This document shows, one piece after another, positions 16,675 through 26,314 of a stretch of DNA of 58,094 nucleotides. The first letter of the stretch is position 1; every line of letters begins with the position of its first letter. Under the pieces are notes generated by a model, which was not told where the DNA came from, did no database searches, and worked only from the letters and a program-made list of their open reading frames with translations. Source of the DNA: an uncultured Pirellulaceae bacterium (GTDB lineage Bacteria; Planctomycetota; Planctomycetia; Pirellulales; Pirellulaceae); contig CALKNI010000093.1 of assembly GCA_938091115.1 (NCBI GenBank), positions 1 to 58,094 on the forward strand, given 5' to 3'. The translations under genes and the position numbers were made by a program.

Positions 16675-19600
16675 CTAATTTGGCTGATCAACAATGTGAA
16701 TCGTCCCATCCAGTCCGCCAAAATACATCTTGTTGTCCTTGAGAAGCGGTTGGTGATTAATCGGCTGCCCCAATTCGACTTTGGAAACCAACTCCCCAGT
16801 ATCGGGAGCAAGCCAAACGACGTTGCCACTCTGATAACAAAGCATCAGCCCACCATTGGCTTTCTCAACAACCTTGGGTGCACATGCAAATTTGCCATCC
16901 TCCAAATCAGCTGACCACTTCAAACCTAAATCTTCCTGGTAACAATGCAACTTCCCGTCACTGGTTGCCACAAGAACCCCAGCCTCAGTTGCCCAGGGGC
17001 CACTGACAAAATCTGATTTCAAAGCCGAATCCTGAACAATCGCTAAAGGTTCAGGCGTAAAAGAAGTCAGTTTGTCGCCCTCGGCAGTGTCTAGCACCCC
17101 GTAAAGCTGAGAACCGAACAGAACAACGTTGGATTTGACTGGAGTTTCGCATGTAAGCTCGCCCGTTTTCTTGATCAACCGTGGATTACTACCCGACAAA
17201 GTGTAAATTACGCTAGGTAAATCTTCGTCAACCTGCCCCCGAGCAATCACCACTTGGTTCGCACTCAATCGGGCTGGCTCGAACCACTTTGGTGTATTTC
17301 CGTTAGGCTGGAGTGCCGGCTGAAACGGCGCGCCTTGCATTGCTCCACTATTCGGATTGATACGCGCGACTTGACCAGTAAGTGTCGGCACAACCACATC
17401 GCTTCCCATCGCGATGGGCGGGCAAGCAATTCTGTCCGCCGGCTTCACCAGTGACAATACTCTCGATTTCTTCTTCACCAGGTCAACCAGCAACATATCT
17501 TTCCGGCCTTCAGCACCAAAGCAGGCAAATTTATCGTCTGGCAATTCAACGAGCGTTTCGAATTGAAGATCCGAACGAATCTTACTAGCTTGCATTGACG
17601 CCAACGCAACTCCGGAATCGACCACAGCATCGTCGATCGAAAATGTGTCTCCCTGATTGTTTACCGCAATCACGGTATCCTTGTACAAAATCGGTGAGCC
17701 TGCCAAATCTCCGCCAATATCTGTCCGCCAAACTGCCTTGAGCTCCATGGCATCTACGAGAGATGCTGAGACCATTCCAGATCGGTTTCGCTTCTTGATA
17801 TGAAATAAGTAATCATCGAGCTTGCTTACCGGCGCGAGAAACGTATCACCACTGTCAACATTTACAATTCGATTAAATTCAGCGAGGTTTCGCGGAACTC
17901 GATACCGCATGATTCCTTTGCCCGCCACCCAGAGATTACTTCCCTCGGTGGTTACAAACACACGTTCGCTCCCCTTGGCATCGAAAACATCCTGCGTGAG
18001 AACATTAACTGGATTCTTATCCTCCTCTGGGTACAACTCGAGAATTCTCAACTCCCCCGTATCGGATGTCAGCAGCATCCATCGCCCAAACCGTTTCATC
18101 GGTGTAGACACAGTTCCCGATACGACTCCAGGGATAACTTGAACCAATTCGAGCGCTGCCCCTTTATCACGCGGTTTCAAAACGTACAGATCAGACTGGC
18201 CTCCCAAATTAACGACCAACAAAATATGCCCCGTCCATGTCTGTGGCGCGGTTGAAATGCTACCCTCGTAATGCCCCAAATTTAAGACCTCGACGCAATC
18301 GAGCGTTTGACTGGAAATTACATAGAGATTTTGATAACTGCCGACTTGGTAGAGATAGGGATCGCGATCAGCCAGCATTGCACCAACATTAACTGGTTGC
18401 GGCAACTGAATGGCGTGCATCAGTTCACCCGTCATCCGGTCAATCTGCAATAACTTCCCTGAATCGGTATTGAGAATTACAGCCTGATCAGTAACCGATG
18501 GAGCCAGGAACGGTTCGTGAATTTCAACTCGCCAAATCAAATCACCGGATTGCAGGTCCAACAGAAGTAAGTCATTATTTCGTTGATCCGAGACAACCAC
18601 CTTTCCATCGGCAGTGACTTCAGGTTGATTCGTCGTCTCAAACCCGACGAAGCGACGCCACTTAACTTTTCCCTGCCCCGCATCGATCCCGTAAACGGCC
18701 CCCTCTGCAAGGAATGCAACAACCTCGTCCTTTAGGGCAGGCACCTGTGTTCCAGAGGTTACCGACAGTACAACAGTTTTTTCAACTGCCCCGCCTCGTG
18801 AATCCTGAGTTGCTTTTATATTGGGTAACTCGATCTGTTTTACCAACGCCCGTTGGGTTTGGCTAACCTTGATCATCAATTCCCGAATGGCACTGCGACT
18901 CGCTAAGTCGCCATAGTTACGGGTTAATTTTTGGTATACAGCAAACGCCTCGTCCGTTTTTTTAACCTCATTCAAACTTTCGATTCGGACCAGATTTAAT
19001 TCGTATTGCTCTTCTTTTTGGATCTGCCCTTCGATCGTGGCAATGTTATTTGCAATTTTCAAATAGTTGTCGTTTACCGAAGGAGACTTTCGGCGACTGT
19101 TGGGAATATAAACTGGGTCATCTACCAAGGTATAAAAATCATTAACCCTGACCAACTCTTCCTTCATCTTATCAAGATCAGTAATTTTAATTGCTTTTTT
19201 CGAAATAGCGGCGAGCGACGTTGGGAGCATGACCGCGAGATCGTCTCGGAGTTCCTCCATTTCGCTAGTCGCATCCTCCTGTTCTCTCAATTCAACCAAT
19301 AAAGTTCCAGACTGCTTCATCACTTCCGTGTAATTTTTCAGGCCATAGGTCCCACGAATAATTGCGTGTATTCTCTTGACCTTTGCCTTCGGCGCATCCT
19401 TATGCGTCGCATATTGTTCGAGATAATTGTCGAACTTTTTCTGAGCGTCGCCATAGCTCTGCTTATTAAAACTACTCATAGCAGCTTCAAACATGTCCTC
19501 TGGTTTCTGTCCAATATTGACGAACCACAGCACGGCAACACCAATCAACAAGGTTCCCAGGATCCCGAAACCAATGTATAGCCACTTAGTCGACCACTGA

Positions 19601-20172
19601 TCACTTCGGTCTTTCTTACCTTTGAATGACGCCAGAGTCGGCTGGGGACCGCTCTGTGTTTGATAACCGCCTGACGCATAACCATCATCGGCCAACGCAT
19701 CAAATGCCGGTTCCTCCGGAAACCCAACCTCGGTTGGCAAAACCGCGCCGATTTCAATTGGATCTACGGTCGGTACTGCGAATTCTTCAGCCATATCACC
19801 TGCATCGACAAGCGCCATGGTCGCATCATAGTCGACCGCAACATTCACTTCAGGGACATTCGCATCCACTTCTTCTACGACATCTTCTTTCGCAAGTCCT
19901 GTCAGCTCACCCGTGTCAAAACTATTGTCAACCGTGGGATCAGGCCCCGAAATTTCAAAATCATCTTCTTTTTTCGGCGCCTTTTTAGCAGATGCCAACA
20001 GAATTTTTGCCTGCTGCTCTGTAATATGCTTTTTCTTAACCAAAAAGGCCAATACAGACTTTGGTTTTACTTCTTTATCGGACTTCTCGATCTCGGCACG
20101 AATCTTACCGAGCACCTTTGGATCAATGATCCCCAGATTTTCAAGTTTCTTTAAAAGCTGACTCGGTGTCAT
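16675..20172 (-). CDS. Membrane-anchored PQQ-like beta-propeller protein with TPR region
   Basis: The protein is 1165 residues. The N-terminal 65 residues form a small helical domain (MTPSQLLKKLENLGIIDPKV), then an acidic Pro-rich linker. One membrane segment lies at about 199-217. TPR-like helices follow (about 225-450) and then a large region of repeated PQQ/BamB-type blades (about 460-1165), with phrases such as YGIDAGQGKVKWR and LLLDLQSGDLIWRVEI. The soluble part probably sits outside the inner membrane and acts as a binding scaffold. The gene lies 88 bases after the distal ExbD gene on the same strand. Propellers of this kind also occur in BamB and in alcohol dehydrogenases; no cofactor site is evident here. 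Confidence 0.85.
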   Translation of the reverse strand: MTPSQLLKKLENLGIIDPKVLGKIRAEIEKSDKEVKPKSVLAFLVKKKHITEQQAKILLASAKKAPKKEDDFEISGPDPTVDNSFDTGELTGLAKEDVVEEVDANVPEVNVAVDYDATMALVDAGDMAEEFAVPTVDPIEIGAVLPTEVGFPEEPAFDALADDGYASGGYQTQSGPQPTLASFKGKKDRSDQWSTKWLYIGFGILGTLLIGVAVLWFVNIGQKPEDMFEAAMSSFNKQSYGDAQKKFDNYLEQYATHKDAPKAKVKRIHAIIRGTYGLKNYTEVMKQSGTLLVELREQEDATSEMEELRDDLAVMLPTSLAAISKKAIKITDLDKMKEELVRVNDFYTLVDDPVYIPNSRRKSPSVNDNYLKIANNIATIEGQIQKEEQYELNLVRIESLNEVKKTDEAFAVYQKLTRNYGDLASRSAIRELMIKVSQTQRALVKQIELPNIKATQDSRGGAVEKTVVLSVTSGTQVPALKDEVVAFLAEGAVYGIDAGQGKVKWRRFVGFETTNQPEVTADGKVVVSDQRNNDLLLLDLQSGDLIWRVEIHEPFLAPSVTDQAVILNTDSGKLLQIDRMTGELMHAIQLPQPVNVGAMLADRDPYLYQVGSYQNLYVISSQTLDCVEVLNLGHYEGSISTAPQTWTGHILLVVNLGGQSDLYVLKPRDKGAALELVQVIPGVVSGTVSTPMKRFGRWMLLTSDTGELRILELYPEEDKNPVNVLTQDVFDAKGSERVFVTTEGSNLWVAGKGIMRYRVPRNLAEFNRIVNVDSGDTFLAPVSKLDDYLFHIKKRNRSGMVSASLVDAMELKAVWRTDIGGDLAGSPILYKDTVIAVNNQGDTFSIDDAVVDSGVALASMQASKIRSDLQFETLVELPDDKFACFGAEGRKDMLLVDLVKKKSRVLSLVKPADRIACPPIAMGSDVVVPTLTGQVARINPNSGAMQGAPFQPALQPNGNTPKWFEPARLSANQVVIARGQVDEDLPSVIYTLSGSNPRLIKKTGELTCETPVKSNVVLFGSQLYGVLDTAEGDKLTSFTPEPLAIVQDSALKSDFVSGPWATEAGVLVATSDGKLHCYQEDLGLKWSADLEDGKFACAPKVVEKANGGLMLCYQSGNVVWLAPDTGELVSKVELGQPINHQPLLKDNKMYFGGLDGTIHIVDQPN

Positions 20173-20260
20173 GCGACTCCCCTTCGTTTCCTCGCATTGG
20201 TGTCGGTCGAGGTACCGAATAAAAATTAGTTGTTACCTCGAAATTCCACTCTGAATTAAA

Positions 20261-20962
20261 TTAAAACTCTTCATCAGTTGTTTGAATTTCAATCTTCTCA
20301 ATATTGTTAATTACCCCGGTATCCCATGCAGTAACCAATTTTGCGTGGGTTGAATCAACGTGAGCCAAAATGATCATTCGAGTTGCACTGGTTGTTTCTT
20401 TGGCATCTTTGACTCTCGAACGCATCTCACTATCACTTGGACATTCAACTTCTTCGTCATCCCGAGTCGTCACGTAATAGGTATTAGTCTGATCGATGGT
20501 AACCTGGACATAATCATCCAAGATTTCATCTTCTTCCTGAACTTCCGTGCTCGGTTGCTCCGATTTTGCTGGTGGTTGCTCGAGTGACTTTTGCAGCGTG
20601 AATGAAGCGGTCACCATGAAAAAAATCAGGAGTAAGAACGTCACATCGACCATTGGCGTCATGTCGAGTTCGTCTTCGGGGATATCCTTTTTCTCAAAAG
20701 CAACATCTGGCTCGTGGTCCTCTCCCTCGACGTCCTCCATTCCCCGCCAACCCATATTCTTATAAGTGACGTCATCCGGGCCATCCTCTGGAGTCGGACG
20801 ATAAATTTGAGACTCTAGTTCTTCCCGTTCAACTGCTAACTTTCTCTTCATCTCGATATCAAGATCAGAAAACTGTCCAGTTGGTTTGTTTAAACCAAAA
20901 CCTTCACCTTCACCTTCAGAATTCGGAATTGGCTTGGACTTTTTTTTCTTCTTTTTACTCAT
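20261..20962 (-). CDS. ExbD/TolR-family protein (second copy)
   Basis: The protein is 233 residues, longer than usual ExbD (about 140). The extra length is a charged cytoplasmic N-terminus of about 98 residues starting with a poly-Lys run (SKKKKKKSK). The single membrane helix holds the family signature DMTPMVDVTFLLLIFFMV (about 100-117), including the Asp that carries protons through the ExbB channel. The periplasmic part (about 125-233) ends with an unusually acidic tail. It lies 53 bases after the first ExbD gene. It is likely part of an ExbB/ExbD motor. Confidence 0.9.
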   Translation of the reverse strand: MSKKKKKKSKPIPNSEGEGEGFGLNKPTGQFSDLDIEMKRKLAVEREELESQIYRPTPEDGPDDVTYKNMGWRGMEDVEGEDHEPDVAFEKKDIPEDELDMTPMVDVTFLLLIFFMVTASFTLQKSLEQPPAKSEQPSTEVQEEDEILDDYVQVTIDQTNTYYVTTRDDEEVECPSDSEMRSRVKDAKETTSATRMIILAHVDSTHAKLVTAWDTGVINNIEKIEIQTTDEEF

Positions 20963-21015
20963 GGCTATACTTTGCTACAAACTCACTCGCCAATTGGTTC
21001 AAATCACCTAGAAAC

Positions 21016-21504
21016 TTACTGCTCTGCTTCAATCCCAACATAAATCTTTCGCGTTTTCGCGAGTTCAGACTGCCCAACTCCGCGCTTCACCATCTGCACC
21101 ATGCCGGTCTTCACATCCCCTTCGGCTTTGATCAAAATCGCATTCTTAGTTGGGTAACTGGATAGCTGACTCTCCACGTATTCTCCAATGTCCGCTTCCT
21201 GGGACTCTTCATCGCCTGGAGGCACCTTGGTATCCGCCGCCATCGAACGCCCTTTGTAGATCTCCGCCTTTTCGCCAGTCGCTTCATCGAGAACCACGAT
21301 TAGCGTAACCGCCTCTTTATCCTGAATTGAGTCGCCATAACTCGCCATGGGAAGTGCTACCGCGGCTTGCGGATCCATTCGGGAAACAACCACGAAAAAG
21401 GCCAGTAACAAAAACGTCACATCGATCATCGGGGTGATGTCGAGTTCGCCATCATCCGGATTCCGCTTACGCTTGGGCAACTCAATATTTGCTTCTTCAC
21501 TCAT
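21016..21504 (-). CDS. ExbD/TolR-family protein (first copy)
   Basis: The protein is 162 residues, near family length. A short charged N-terminus precedes the membrane helix with ELDITPMIDVTFLLLAFFVV (about 19-38); its Asp is the proton-carrying residue. A periplasmic domain completes it. The gene starts 66 bases after the ExbB stop. Two different ExbDs after one ExbB suggest a heteromeric stator or two alternative motors. Confidence 0.92.
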   Translation of the reverse strand: MSEEANIELPKRKRNPDDGELDITPMIDVTFLLLAFFVVVSRMDPQAAVALPMASYGDSIQDKEAVTLIVVLDEATGEKAEIYKGRSMAADTKVPPGDEESQEADIGEYVESQLSSYPTKNAILIKAEGDVKTGMVQMVKRGVGQSELAKTRKIYVGIEAEQ

Positions 21505-21570
21505 CCGTTGTTCCGCAGGTTATATTTCTCAACGACAGGCATTCATTTTCCCATTTGCTCGATCACTGAA

Positions 21571-22215
21571 TTACTTATTCGGGAAACGAATATTGCATTC
21601 TTTGAACACCTCGAGAAACTGATTGAGACCGTAAGAAACAAGATCTTCCATTTTTCGAATAACAACGTTGATATAGGCAGTACACAACACCAATGGAATT
21701 GCAATGGCCAAGCCCAAAGCCGTCGTGATCAGAGCGAATTGAATATCCATCGCCAACTTACTCACTTCAACAGTCGCGTTGGGATCAGCAAGCTTTGAGA
21801 ACGCTGCCATCATTCCGAGCACAGTACCCAGCAACCCGATCATCGGCGCCGTCTTAATCACGGTATAGACCCAACTCAATCGGTACTCAAGGTCCTGAAG
21901 TACGTCACGTTGAAAACGATCCGCAACCAACTGCTTGACCTTTCCAAATCCGATCTTTCTGTTTTCAATTGCCAACTGAGCCAATTGGCACGTGGCGCGT
22001 CGGTCGCCGTCGCAAACTTCAGCCGCGGCATCGTAATCGCCTTTTGAAAGCGGCTCTTCAACCGCCTCAAGAAACAACGTTTGCATCGCCTCACTTTTAA
22101 ATTGTTTTTGACGGACACGCGACCAAACCATGACAACGCAGAACGCCCCCCAAAGAGCAATAAGAAACATCACCAAATAAATAACGTTTCCTAAAATTGT
22201 AAAAACTTGATCCAT
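21571..22215 (-). CDS. MotA/TolQ/ExbB proton-channel protein
   Basis: The protein is 214 residues. Membrane helices lie at about 8-30, 112-135 and 150-175. The hallmark segment is APMIGLLGTVLGMMAAF (about 119-135), followed by ITTALGLAIAIPLVL (about 159-173) with the conserved small residues of the channel. It is the pore of a proton-driven motor with the two ExbD proteins encoded just downstream. It sits 190 bases after the TonB-like gene on the same strand. Confidence 0.93.
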   Translation of the reverse strand: MDQVFTILGNVIYLVMFLIALWGAFCVVMVWSRVRQKQFKSEAMQTLFLEAVEEPLSKGDYDAAAEVCDGDRRATCQLAQLAIENRKIGFGKVKQLVADRFQRDVLQDLEYRLSWVYTVIKTAPMIGLLGTVLGMMAAFSKLADPNATVEVSKLAMDIQFALITTALGLAIAIPLVLCTAYINVVIRKMEDLVSYGLNQFLEVFKECNIRFPNK

Positions 22216-22405
22216 AATCCCTTTATCTCAGTTGAGTTGTGTTTCTTACAGTTGAATTTTTATTCATAAACGCGGTTCAAAGAACGGCGATTACATTTCG
22301 CATCGGAAGTCAATCACAACCAATGCAGCCAATACATCAGCCGAATAACCGGACTGTAGTACCAACGATTGTACAGCTTTTAATCGGAGCCTGTGTAAAC
22401 AAGGA

Positions 22406-23278
22406 CTACCGATAGGTAATATCCTCCACAATAAACTCATAACCACTGCCACCGGGAACGACTTTCAACTCCGTCCTCTGAATGTCACCAACGTTCTTCC
22501 CAGTTCCCTCCAACGCAGCACTTTCAACCACCCGTATCTGGGCACGCGTCGCTTCGGGATAAAATTGTGCCTGCACGGTCGAGCCAAGCTGAACGCCCGC
22601 CCGCTTGCATAACTCCTGATCCCAGCGCCGCAAACGAATTTTCTCCGGCGTAAAGCGCAAAGTCCCATTCTCCGCTTCGCGACTAGATTTAGAAACACTA
22701 ATCGGCCCTGACAAATTCCGAACCCGCCAAATATCATTTTTAGTTTGATGGATGACGCCAATATCAATAGCGAAAAAAGACAACTGTTTGGCGTAAGTGT
22801 TAATATCCTCGGCCTCGTAATTAATCACCCATCGTTTCCACTCCGGCACACCGTTTCCTCCAGTACCGGGGCCTCCCTCGCGCGAACCATATCCAGAACC
22901 AGCACCCATTACCGCGGCGTCCCCGCTCCTTTTTTCCAAATTCGCCCTGACTGATGACACTGCATCGGTAACGGCCTCCAACGCATTAGCAAGCTGGGGG
23001 ATTTCAATTTCTGGAAACTCCTCTACCCCGGGCTCCAGAATATCATCCGCAACGCCTTTGGGCTTCTCATTCCCCGCTTCATTAACAACCGGAATTGGAC
23101 CAGCCAATCGCTGCGAAAAATCAAAAACAGAGGTAATCCAAATCAAGAATAAGACCGCAAACAAGAACCCGAACAAAATAATGAACGCAACCAATGCTGC
23201 GCTTAGCCGATCATATCGTGACGATTTCGTTTCGACATTTAAATTAATCTTCGGTGTTGAAATATAACCTTCACTCAT
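22406..23278 (-). CDS. TonB-like envelope anchor protein of unknown family
   Basis: The protein is 290 residues. A 25-residue cytoplasmic N-terminus is followed by one strong membrane helix (about 28-50), then a Pro/Glu/Val-rich stretch (about 58-95, EPGVEEFPEIEIPQL). A Gly-rich motif (GAGSGYGSREGGPGTGG, about 125-141) precedes a C-terminal domain (about 145-290). The topology and place next to ExbB/ExbD are those of a TonB or TolA equivalent, but I do not see the TonB C-terminal signature (YP). I infer that it carries force from the motor across the periplasm. The C-terminal fold is unknown. Confidence 0.75.
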   Translation of the reverse strand: MSEGYISTPKINLNVETKSSRYDRLSAALVAFIILFGFLFAVLFLIWITSVFDFSQRLAGPIPVVNEAGNEKPKGVADDILEPGVEEFPEIEIPQLANALEAVTDAVSSVRANLEKRSGDAAVMGAGSGYGSREGGPGTGGNGVPEWKRWVINYEAEDINTYAKQLSFFAIDIGVIHQTKNDIWRVRNLSGPISVSKSSREAENGTLRFTPEKIRLRRWDQELCKRAGVQLGSTVQAQFYPEATRAQIRVVESAALEGTGKNVGDIQRTELKVVPGGSGYEFIVEDITYR

Positions 23279-23372
23279 AACCGAACCTTCTTCACAAAAA
23301 ATGCCCCGATTGAATTTCCGATGAGAAAAACCTTTGGACGCTACAGCAACTCCAAATTAACACGCCACCCAA

Positions 23373-25250
23373 TCAATCCAGTAATTCCGCACTCGGACGG
23401 ATCTTTAAAAACCATTCCGTCCACTTACGCTTCATTTCACCAATTTCAAGCCGGCACGAATCACTCTCCTCACCTGTCAACGCATCTGGATCTCGCAACC
23501 CATTCTTTCGAGTCAAATCGGTCAACTTCATCGAATCAATTTTCCGACTGACCAATCTCAATCCGTCATGAGCCTCGATGCAAATTCGCAAGTCCGGATC
23601 ACCAAGGGCGTACAACAGCGCCGGAACATTGTCCATCGCCTGCTCTCCAGCAAGAAACCGCACCGCAATCAATCGCCGGTAGTAGTTCCTCGCGGCGATC
23701 ATACTCTGCAAAAATGCCTTAATCTCTCCCCGCGACTTATCGTCTTTGGCACGAAATTCTGAAATCTGCTTTTTCAAAGCTTCCGCCAACTCACGCAATT
23801 GCTCATTATCAGCCTCGCCATCTTTCATCATCGAAATTAAATCGCTGAGATTTTTTTCTGTTTCGACTTGGCGGATCAAGCCGTTCGCACCAGTTCTCAA
23901 AACCGCATCTTGGCGAAAACCCTGCCCACCAAGAGCACGACTTTCTGCCGGTTCGACATTCAAGACTTCACTACTCCGAACCAGAAACAGAATCGCTAAA
24001 GCGGGTGACCAGATATTGTTTTCCTTGCTTTGAGGCTTGATGACAGAACTCCCACCTCTCTGCTCCAGCAAGTACTTGACCCCCTCGTCATACCAATTTA
24101 CGAGATTCGCATTGCCCACATCGCCTTCACCCTGTTCCCGAAAATAGGCGTACCTCTCTAAAGTAAACAGATAGTAACAAGTGAAAGGTATGTTTCGATC
24201 AACTTTGAATGCCCGCTCCAACCAAGCATTTCCAGCGCGGACCTTGTTTGCTAACTTCCCACGGTCAAACTGAACCAGTGGGCCGGTCTTGTTAAGAAGC
24301 GAACTCTTGCCGTCCACCGGTTCGACATAGATCGTAACCGTTTTTGGAAGACCGATCGATTTTTTGGACAACGACTTACTCATTGACTTAGCCCGTTTAT
24401 TGAGCTGGAGAAAATCCGAAAGCAAATATGCAGTTCCACCACCGGCAAACGTCATAGAAATACTCGAAGTCGCCTCGAAGGCTTCCAAAGTCGTAGCCCC
24501 TCGTGGTTTAAATCCTGGGTCATTTGGCTGCCCAGAGGCTTTTAACTTATAAGCCCAACCTCCGTCCGGCGCTTGAGAGTTTAAAGTCCAGTCCAGTGTT
24601 CGCTTAGCCATTTGCACATCCATATCGAACCCGTGCAACTTGGCCACAAACATTGCAAGAGCGGCGAACTGCGTTTGCGACATATCACAGCTTTTATACC
24701 CTTCGTTTTTATAGGTGTAGGAGCCATTTGGATTTTGGCGATCCTCTAAAAACCGAAGCAACTTTTTGATGGGCTCTCGGTACGCCCGCGCGTTTGTTTC
24801 GGCCAACAAGATAATTGTGATGCACGGCAAATACATCTCACGCTCATTCTCAATCATCTCGTCAACTTGAGCCGCAACATCTTCGCAGGCCTGCTTCACC
24901 AGTGGATCACTTGAAGGCACACTTCCATTGTATCGCTTACTGTGCTGAACAACGGCCAAGGCGGTAAGCACACGAGAATTGATCTGTGAGTTTGGCTTGA
25001 TTGCGCCCTTGAGATAATTAACCAAATCATCGGCAAGGGCTCTCACCGCCGGGTGCTCCGGATTGTAAACCGCTTGGGCAGAAGCGCAAGGTGTGACGAG
25101 GAATGCATTCGCAAATACGAGGATTAGAAAAACACACGGGGTAACGGCGCACGCCAATCCACGATTGCGATTAACCGGCGTTTTAACACCTAACCGCAAC
25201 GCGTGACTTCGACATTCAACTTTTTCTTCAATCATTTCGATTGAATCCAT
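23373..25250 (-). CDS. Secreted prenyltransferase/squalene-cyclase-repeat protein
   Basis: I take the ATG at 25250 (625 residues) because GGAG lies eight bases before it; an ATG at 25307 would add 19 residues without such a site. A signal-like hydrophobic segment (about 30-58) is followed by alpha-toroid repeats (about 65-430) of the squalene-cyclase/prenyltransferase type, with blades such as RQNPNGSYTYKNEGYKS and NSQAPDGGWAYKLK. No DxDD or zinc site is evident, so it is probably a binding scaffold rather than a cyclase. The C-terminal 180 residues are helical and HEAT-like. It is the first gene of the ExbB/ExbD-linked run and has about 700 non-coding bases upstream, apart from the tRNA. Confidence 0.8.
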   Translation of the reverse strand: MDSIEMIEEKVECRSHALRLGVKTPVNRNRGLACAVTPCVFLILVFANAFLVTPCASAQAVYNPEHPAVRALADDLVNYLKGAIKPNSQINSRVLTALAVVQHSKRYNGSVPSSDPLVKQACEDVAAQVDEMIENEREMYLPCITIILLAETNARAYREPIKKLLRFLEDRQNPNGSYTYKNEGYKSCDMSQTQFAALAMFVAKLHGFDMDVQMAKRTLDWTLNSQAPDGGWAYKLKASGQPNDPGFKPRGATTLEAFEATSSISMTFAGGGTAYLLSDFLQLNKRAKSMSKSLSKKSIGLPKTVTIYVEPVDGKSSLLNKTGPLVQFDRGKLANKVRAGNAWLERAFKVDRNIPFTCYYLFTLERYAYFREQGEGDVGNANLVNWYDEGVKYLLEQRGGSSVIKPQSKENNIWSPALAILFLVRSSEVLNVEPAESRALGGQGFRQDAVLRTGANGLIRQVETEKNLSDLISMMKDGEADNEQLRELAEALKKQISEFRAKDDKSRGEIKAFLQSMIAARNYYRRLIAVRFLAGEQAMDNVPALLYALGDPDLRICIEAHDGLRLVSRKIDSMKLTDLTRKNGLRDPDALTGEESDSCRLEIGEMKRKWTEWFLKIRPSAELLD

Positions 25251-25957
25251 TCGGTATGCTCCGTAATTACCTGCTATCTGCAATGCAACCCGACGATTTC
25301 CAGCCATCCATCAGCCCGCAATCGCGGCCTCAGAAAAACAATCTGACAGTCCTTCCATGCCAAAATTCCGCATCCGGCCAATCGACTAAGCCGGTGGCGA
25401 TCGTCAAAACGTCAAAGGAAGGCTGGGGACACCCTGGAGCCGATCTGAGACTTCTCTAATCCCCTAAAAATTCCACCTATCTTTTCCAGCGGCGGGCGTG
25501 TTAATGGTAATTTTTGTGCCCCAGCATGTCAACCAAATGGTCGGTAATTGGCGGCGCTAACCCTCAGACTAACTTGTTTATTTCTCAACATCGAAATATT
25601 CAGCCAGCCCCCCAAAACACGAACAACACGATCTGATAATTACCGGCCACTCCAAACCCGCAGCCTAGAACCTAACCCCGCCCCCGCATAAACCCTCGGC
25701 TTCAGACACCCTAATTCAATCGCGGACATACGCCTAATTGCCGCCAACCCCATCAACGCCCATTGATTAGCTGGTTGCTGGCTCTCGAGAGATGGGCACC
25801 TGCTCGCTAGATACGGCCCACACTTTTCTTGAAAACGCCCAAAAGCAGGGGGAAAACGCCGATTGACAATTCCAGCCTCAATCAAGTACATTCTCTCCCT
25901 ACCAGTCACACAGTATTTAGCTCGACGGAAACGAGAGCCTAGACCGTTGTGTGGGAT
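25251..25957. other. Intergenic region between the envelope gene run and tRNA-Phe
   Basis: About 700 bases carry the divergent promoters of the minus-strand gene run and of tRNA-Phe. Short open frames here lack coding features; one even runs through the tRNA. The candidate tRNA promoter is listed separately. I see no other RNA or repeat. Confidence 0.55.
25863..25892 (+). promoter_or_regulatory. Candidate promoter of tRNA-Phe
   Basis: TTGACA at 25863-25868 matches the -35 consensus exactly. TACATT at 25887-25892, 18 bases on, matches -10 at four of six positions. It would start RNA near 25899, about 60 bases before the mature tRNA. Confidence 0.4.
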
Positions 25958-26030
25958 GGTCGGGTAGCTCAGTTGGTAGAGCAATGGATTGAAAATCCAT
26001 GTGTCGGCGGTTCGAGCCCGCCCCTGACCA
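25958..26030 (+). tRNA. tRNA-Phe (anticodon GAA)
   Basis: The sequence folds into a full cloverleaf. The acceptor arms GGTCGGG and CCTGACC pair with one G-T. The D-stem is GCTC/GAGC. The anticodon stem ATGGA/TCCAT carries loop TTGAAAA with anticodon GAA. The variable loop is GTGTC and the T-arm GGCGG/CCGCC has loop TTCGAGC. The discriminator is A26030, and the 3' CCA is not encoded (CTC follows). A strong terminator lies just downstream. Confidence 0.95.
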
Positions 26031-26044
26031 CTCTTTTTTACAAT

Positions 26045-26078
26045 AAAAAAAGCCCGCTTTCACGAGCGGGCTTTTTTC
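26045..26078 (+). terminator. Rho-independent terminator of tRNA-Phe
   Basis: AGCCCGCT (26051-26058) and AGCGGGCT (26065-26072) form a GC-rich 8-bp stem around TTCACG. A-run AAAAAA precedes it and T-run TTTTTT follows, so the stem can extend with A-T pairs. The symmetry means it could work on both strands. Confidence 0.92.
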
Positions 26079-26314
26079 GTGGCCATTGACAATTCTTCAC
26101 TAGACGCTGGGAAAAACAGTTGCCCAAGCGAACTGCAACTCGTTAAACTGGGGCCTTGGCGAGCCGCCAGCAAACCCAGTCGATCCAAATTAACACACTG
26201 AGTTGACTTTTTTTACGCGGCCACAAGACACTTTCGCTTTTCAACCATCGCTTTGGTTACATTAGAAAAGTGGCTTTTTAGATAATTCATAACCTAGGCG
26301 GGGCAAACAAACCC

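Noticed and set aside
25640..25984. 114-residue minus-strand open frame
   Set aside because: It overlaps the tRNA-Phe gene and has no protein-like features.
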